DNA of 64,000 nucleotides from Phytoamicus setariae. GTDB taxonomy: Bacteria; Pseudomonadota; Alphaproteobacteria; Rhizobiales; Rhizobiaceae. The notes under the pieces were generated by a model. It did not search any database. It saw only the letters and a list, made by a program, of their open reading frames with translations, and was not told where the DNA came from. A program made the position numbers and the translations under genes. This document shows positions 63,309 to 64,000 of this stretch, piece after piece. Positions within the stretch are counted from its first letter, which is position 1. The number at the start of each line of letters is the position of its first letter. The stretch is taken from positions 1 to 64,000 of the forward strand of contig NZ_JAEQNC010000014.1 in NCBI RefSeq assembly GCF_016722925.1, written 5' to 3'.

Positions 63309-64000
63309 ATGACAAAGCCAAAGGTAATCGTAACGCGGCGTTGGCCGCGCGAGGTGGAAGCCCGTCTCGCCGATATGTTTGATGTAACACTCAACGAAGC
63401 CGACCGCCCCTACGGCCAACAGGAGCTTCGCGAGGCACTGCGCCAGGCGGATGCTGTGTTGCCCACGGTGACCGACAAGCTCGGCGCCGACATTCTGGCA
63501 GCCGGTATGCGCACGAAGATACTCGGCAACTTCGGTGTCGGTTTCAATCATATCGACATTCCGGCGGCGCGGTCGGCGGGATTGGTCGTGACCAACACCC
63601 CGGCGGTGCTGACGGACGCGACGGCGGATCTGGCGATGACGCTGCTGCTGATGTGTGCACGGCGTGCGGGGGAGGGCGAACGGGAACTACGCTCGGGCGC
63701 CTGGAGTGGCTGGAGGCCGACACATCTGTGCGGGACGCAGGTCACGGGAAAGACGATCGGTATTATCGGAATGGGTCGTATCGGCCAGGCGATGGCACGG
63801 CGCTGCCATTTTGGCTTCGGCATGGATGTGGTGTTTTTCGACAGCTATCCGGTCGCCAATCCGGGTGTACCGGCGCGCCAGCTGGCAACGGTCGAAGAGG
63901 TTCTGGCCGCAGCCGATTTCGTGTCGCTGCATTGCCCGGGCGGCGGTGAGAACCATAACCTGATCAATCAGCAACGCCTTGCCTGCATGAAGTCGACGGC
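63309..64000 (+). CDS. D-2-hydroxyacid dehydrogenase (glycerate dehydrogenase/glyoxylate reductase type), cut by the window end
   Basis: Partial protein of ~230 residues running off the right edge. It starts MTKPKVIVTRRWPREVEARL, has LGNFGVGFNHIDIPAARSAG with the catalytic-loop region, and the NAD(P) fold GIIGMGRIGQAMARRCH. Relatives reduce hydroxypyruvate to glycerate or glyoxylate to glycolate. Placed 12 bases after sgaA with a GAGGGG ribosome site, so it is its natural partner. The catalytic His is beyond the window. Confidence 0.9.
   Translation, partial: MTKPKVIVTRRWPREVEARLADMFDVTLNEADRPYGQQELREALRQADAVLPTVTDKLGADILAAGMRTKILGNFGVGFNHIDIPAARSAGLVVTNTPAVLTDATADLAMTLLLMCARRAGEGERELRSGAWSGWRPTHLCGTQVTGKTIGIIGMGRIGQAMARRCHFGFGMDVVFFDSYPVANPGVPARQLATVEEVLAAADFVSLHCPGGGENHNLINQQRLACMKST

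Noticed and set aside
62001-63551. A 516-codon minus-strand frame opposite sgaA.
   Set aside because: It crosses two well-supported + strand genes and has no domain of its own.

Overview
The window reads as chromosomal DNA of a Rhizobiales alphaproteobacterium (Rhizobium/Agrobacterium/Mesorhizobium type). I infer this from the gene families (ThuA/ThuB, PobA with an AraC-type PobR, PreT/PreA with hydantoinase, cisplatin-response DNA ligase with its exonuclease, DUF1476, SgaA), from frequent ATGA start/stop overlaps, and from GC-rich intergenic palindromic elements typical of rhizobia. I made no species call.

Layout. (1) 1-8946: a pyrimidine/hydantoin use locus. A five-gene minus-strand ABC import operon (ATPase, EmrE-like membrane protein, two permeases, NMT1/THI5-like binding protein) lies next to a cupin, then the minus-strand operon hydC (amidohydrolase), a 77-aa coupled small protein and hydA (dihydropyrimidinase), facing a divergent RutR-like TetR regulator. 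(2) 9000-24900: mixed core genes: a chemoreceptor, small drug/metabolite transporters, a K+ channel with a zinc ribbon, a TauE/SafE exporter, VapBC, exonuclease plus DNA ligase, a coupled pair of PPOX-fold proteins, a flavin monooxygenase, and SigJ with an AhpD-like partner. (3) 24999-28200: preT-preA, the first step of reductive pyrimidine breakdown. A palindrome upstream matches the one between hydC and the TetR gene, so the split pathway looks like one regulon. (4) 28495-39200: a 1308-aa secreted repeat protein, pobR/pobA, a DUF2325 operon with a frameshifted ABM monooxygenase, truncated haemoglobin plus DUF423, and thuAB preceded by two LacI-type palindromes.

(5) About 39267-58700 looks like a decayed genomic island. 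It starts at tRNA-Arg(CCG), followed at once by an integrase that lost its catalytic half, and ends near a second short integrase-like fragment. Between them lie two related RTX proteins (one with a lost C-terminus), topoisomerase IB, a YfbU protein, two PRC-barrel proteins, two arylsulfatases, a DUF2721 protein, a DUF1476 protein without its N-terminal inhibitory segment, a truncated SRAP peptidase, a broken LysE exporter, an adenylate/guanylate cyclase with TPR repeats, and orphan ORFs.

(6) 58807-64000: a plus-strand one-carbon/glyoxylate cluster: GcvT-like folate demethylase, MetF-like reductase, PurU, serine-glyoxylate aminotransferase (SgaA) and a D-2-hydroxyacid dehydrogenase cut by the window edge. 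Together these could move a methyl group through folate to formate while interconverting serine, glyoxylate, hydroxypyruvate and glycerate.

The observations I rate highest are the shared operator linking the two halves of pyrimidine catabolism, the 25-unit repeat protein, a 24-codon gene with its own promoter, RBS and terminator, the inhibitor-less DUF1476 copy, and the decayed tRNA-anchored island.
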